6,533 bases of DNA, from the NCBI GenBank assembly GCA_030430875.1, contig JAUIKI010000084.1:1-6533 (forward strand), read 5' to 3'. The first letter of the stretch is position 1; each line of letters opens with the position of its first letter. This stretch comes from Gammaproteobacteria bacterium. Its GTDB lineage: Bacteria > Pseudomonadota > Gammaproteobacteria > Pseudomonadales > JAUIKI01. Made by a program: the position numbers and the translations under genes. Shown here one piece after another: positions 4,994-6,533 of the stretch. The notes beneath the pieces were generated by a model, which was not told the origin of the DNA, made no database searches, and worked only from the letters and a program-made list of their open reading frames with translations.

Positions 4994-5460
4994 AATCAAA
5001 GTGGATGACATTAACATTATTATGCTCTTTTTTACTGAATCTGTTTTTTATTATAGGCTACTTTGCCGGACAAAGTGATACTGACGTATCTAACTATCTA
5101 CAACGACAAAGAGCCTCATTCGAGCACCTTGTTGAGTCATTAAGCTTAACAAAAGTTCAGCAAGATAAATTTCTTCAAATCAAGGAAACCCGACGAGCTC
5201 AAAACAAACCATTACGCAAAACTATCTTTTCTAAACGCCAAGAATTGTTAGATTTAATCAGTCAGCCTGAAGAAAACAGTAATGCCATTGAAACAAAACT
5301 CTCAGAAATAAGTCAACTCCATCAGAAAATCCAAAAAAATAATTTGCAACATTTCTTGGCCTTTCAACAATCACTGTCAACCGAGCAACAACAAAAACTT
5401 ATGATCTCTCTGAAAAACCCACAGAAACGATCTCGCCGCCTGTTTTCAGGGCTATTTTGA
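4990..5460 (+). CDS. Spy/CpxP-family membrane-anchored periplasmic (heavy-metal) sensor
   Basis: The 156-residue protein has an N-terminal hydrophobic helix (about 7-27), probably an uncleaved anchor as the end lacks a clear peptidase site, then an all-helical periplasmic domain. That domain carries the two family hallmarks: LTKVQ (53-57) and LSTEQ (129-133), the paired LTxxQ motifs of Spy, CpxP and the CnrX/heavy-metal-resistance group. The middle (58-128) is rich in Gln, Lys and Glu, as expected for a long hairpin of amphipathic helices, and the tail is basic (KNPQKRSRR). In the CnrYXH system such a protein holds the anti-sigma factor and releases it on metal binding, and the neighbours here fit that. 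GAGGA at 4979-4983 is six bases before the ATG, and the start overlaps the upstream stop as ATGA, so the two genes are probably translationally coupled. Whether the ligand is a metal or misfolded protein is open. Confidence 0.85.
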   Translation: MKSKWMTLTLLCSFLLNLFFIIGYFAGQSDTDVSNYLQRQRASFEHLVESLSLTKVQQDKFLQIKETRRAQNKPLRKTIFSKRQELLDLISQPEENSNAIETKLSEISQLHQKIQKNNLQHFLAFQQSLSTEQQQKLMISLKNPQKRSRRLFSGLF

Positions 5461-5495
5461 CAATAATCTCCCGCTAAGATAAAACAATTATTATT

Positions 5496-5501
5496 TATAA
5501 T
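5496..5501 (+). promoter_or_regulatory. Isolated -10-like hexamer before the DUF2804 gene
   Basis: TATAAT is a perfect -10 match 16 bases before the DUF2804 start, but no -35-like sequence is found 16-18 bases upstream, and the spacing to the start is short. It may be chance in AT-rich DNA or a weak separate promoter. Confidence 0.2.
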
Positions 5502-5517
5502 TATATTGAAATAGTTT

Positions 5518-6533
5518 ATGTCTAAAAAACTGATTCAACCCAATGGCCAACCCACATTTGGTATCTTGGAAAATTTTGTTGATGAAATAAATCACGCTGA
5601 TTATGACTTCAAAAGTCCAATGGGCAGAAAGCGTAGCTCTTTCCTCAAAAAAATGTCTTTTAATCAGTTTCAATTCATAGGTCTTTTCAATCAAGATGTT
5701 GTGATTGGTTGCGCCATCGCCAACATTAAATGGCTGAGCAATGCTTTCATCTATCTTTTTGATATCAAAACTAACACTCTAGAAGAATTTAGTTTTTTGC
5801 AGCCCTTTGCGAGAAAAACCGAACTCGAACACCACCCTCAAACTGGCTCAGCCACCTTTAATAAAGGTAAAAATCGAATTGAAATTAAAGCTAGCCAAAC
5901 CCCCAAGCAACGCCTACTGCATGCAAAACTAGGTAATCACATTGAAATTCAAGCCATATTACAAGAACCAACACCCTTCAAACCTTTAGCCGTCTGCACA
6001 CAAGCAGGCTATCGAGGATGGACCTTTACTCAAAAAGCCACCGCTTTACCCACCGCAGGATCAATCCGCTGGCGTGACAAACAGATTGACCTTGGACAAA
6101 CAGAAACATTGGGTTGTTATGATTGGAGTTGTGGTTTTATGCGTCGTGAAACCTGCTGGAATTGGGCAAATCTTTCTGGGCGACTTGATGACGGACGACG
6201 CATTGGGTTAAACCTTGCCTCCGGAATGAATGAAACCGGATTCACTGAGAATGGTTTCTGGATTAATGATCAATTCACAAAAATTGATACCGTGCATTTT
6301 GATTTTAATAATTCAGCTGAAGGTGTTTGGAAAATTCAATCATTCGATAGAAAAGTTGACCTTGAATTTAGAGCATGTGGAAAGCGAGCTGAAAAAATTA
6401 ATTTATGGTTATTAGCGTCAAACTTCAACCAATTTATTGGTCAATTTTATGGGGAATTATCAGCTGATAATGGAGAAACAGTTCATCTAACTGGTCAATA
6501 TGGATTGACTGAAGATCATTATGCTAAATGGTG
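5518..6533 (+). CDS. DUF2804 domain-containing protein (runs off right edge, nearly complete)
   Basis: The frame is open from ATG 5518 to the window end: 338 codons plus two bases, TG. It matches the DUF2804 layout: an N-terminal LIQPNGQPTFG start followed by EINHADYDF (about 5-31), a hydrophobic strand set (52-83), the core CYDWSCGFMRRETCWNWA (200-217), GRRIGLNLASG (226-236), ENGFWIND (244-251), an LEFRACGKR stretch (282-290) and a closing GLTEDHYAKW (329-338). Family members are about this long and end near that motif, so only a few residues should be missing; the last TG may even begin a TGA stop. Biochemical function is unknown; no signal peptide or membrane helix is visible, so it is probably cytoplasmic. 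The upstream frame closes at TAG 5512-5514, which fixes the start; no strong ribosome site is seen. It follows the sensor gene by 57 bases and could belong to that operon or be separate. Confidence 0.88.
   Translation, partial: MSKKLIQPNGQPTFGILENFVDEINHADYDFKSPMGRKRSSFLKKMSFNQFQFIGLFNQDVVIGCAIANIKWLSNAFIYLFDIKTNTLEEFSFLQPFARKTELEHHPQTGSATFNKGKNRIEIKASQTPKQRLLHAKLGNHIEIQAILQEPTPFKPLAVCTQAGYRGWTFTQKATALPTAGSIRWRDKQIDLGQTETLGCYDWSCGFMRRETCWNWANLSGRLDDGRRIGLNLASGMNETGFTENGFWINDQFTKIDTVHFDFNNSAEGVWKIQSFDRKVDLEFRACGKRAEKINLWLLASNFNQFIGQFYGELSADNGETVHLTGQYGLTEDHYAKW

Noticed and set aside
5438..5458. GCCTG-TTTT-CAGGGC hairpin at the end of the sensor gene as a terminator.
   Set aside because: It lies in the coding end with a short, bulged stem and only a weak T stretch after it.
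5491..5694. 67-codon minus-strand frame at the DUF2804 start.
   Set aside because: It is a shadow of the DUF2804 frame, which matches its family on the plus strand.
6230..6415. 61-codon plus-strand frame near the right edge.
   Set aside because: It is an alternative frame inside the DUF2804 gene, where family motifs continue in the main frame on both sides.

Overview
The window is AT-rich DNA from what is most likely a gammaproteobacterium. The basis for this is a class II tRNA-Ser(GGA) with an encoded CCA end that is very close to the enterobacterial type, a lipoprotein signal of the Gram-negative pattern, a Spy/CpxP-type periplasmic protein and a DUF2804 protein. The genus cannot be fixed from this sequence alone. 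TGA is used as an ordinary stop by several genes, so the code is standard.

Layout from left to right. (1) A minus-strand membrane protein with a DUF3592 core (58-720). (2) A gap of about 490 bp (721-1211). It holds a perfect 9-bp-arm palindrome over a possible promoter for the DUF3592 gene, and a short degraded minus-strand reading frame (897-1121) that resembles exosortase-associated EpsI proteins and is broken by two in-frame TGA codons. (3) A plus-strand lipoprotein of unknown function (1212-2552), convergent with (4) tRNA-Ser(GGA) on the minus strand (2566-2653). (5) A minus-strand XRE-type helix-turn-helix protein carrying two membrane segments (2778-3452). (6) A 567-570 bp non-coding divergent region rich in repeats and inverted repeats (3453-4022). 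(7) A plus-strand three-gene cassette: sigma-70 family (ECF-like) factor (4023-4580), single-pass membrane protein that is the likely anti-sigma factor (4607-4993), and a membrane-anchored Spy/CpxP/CnrX-like periplasmic sensor (4990-5460), the last two overlapping by ATGA. (8) A DUF2804 protein (5518 to the right edge), nearly complete.

Functional reading. The sigma / anti-sigma / periplasmic sensor trio matches in parts, though not in order, the CnrY-CnrX-CnrH type of envelope signalling. In that system a periplasmic LTxxQ-family protein senses metal or envelope state, acts on a one-helix anti-sigma factor and frees the sigma factor. No efflux pump or other obvious metal-resistance gene lies in the window, so the signal and regulon are open. 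The divergent XRE protein would also place a DNA-binding domain under the control of a membrane or periplasmic signal, so two one-piece envelope-to-DNA systems sit back to back across one long regulatory region. The remaining genes (DUF3592, lipoprotein, DUF2804) are poorly characterised. No canonical rho-independent terminator, insertion sequence, CRISPR array or phage gene was seen.
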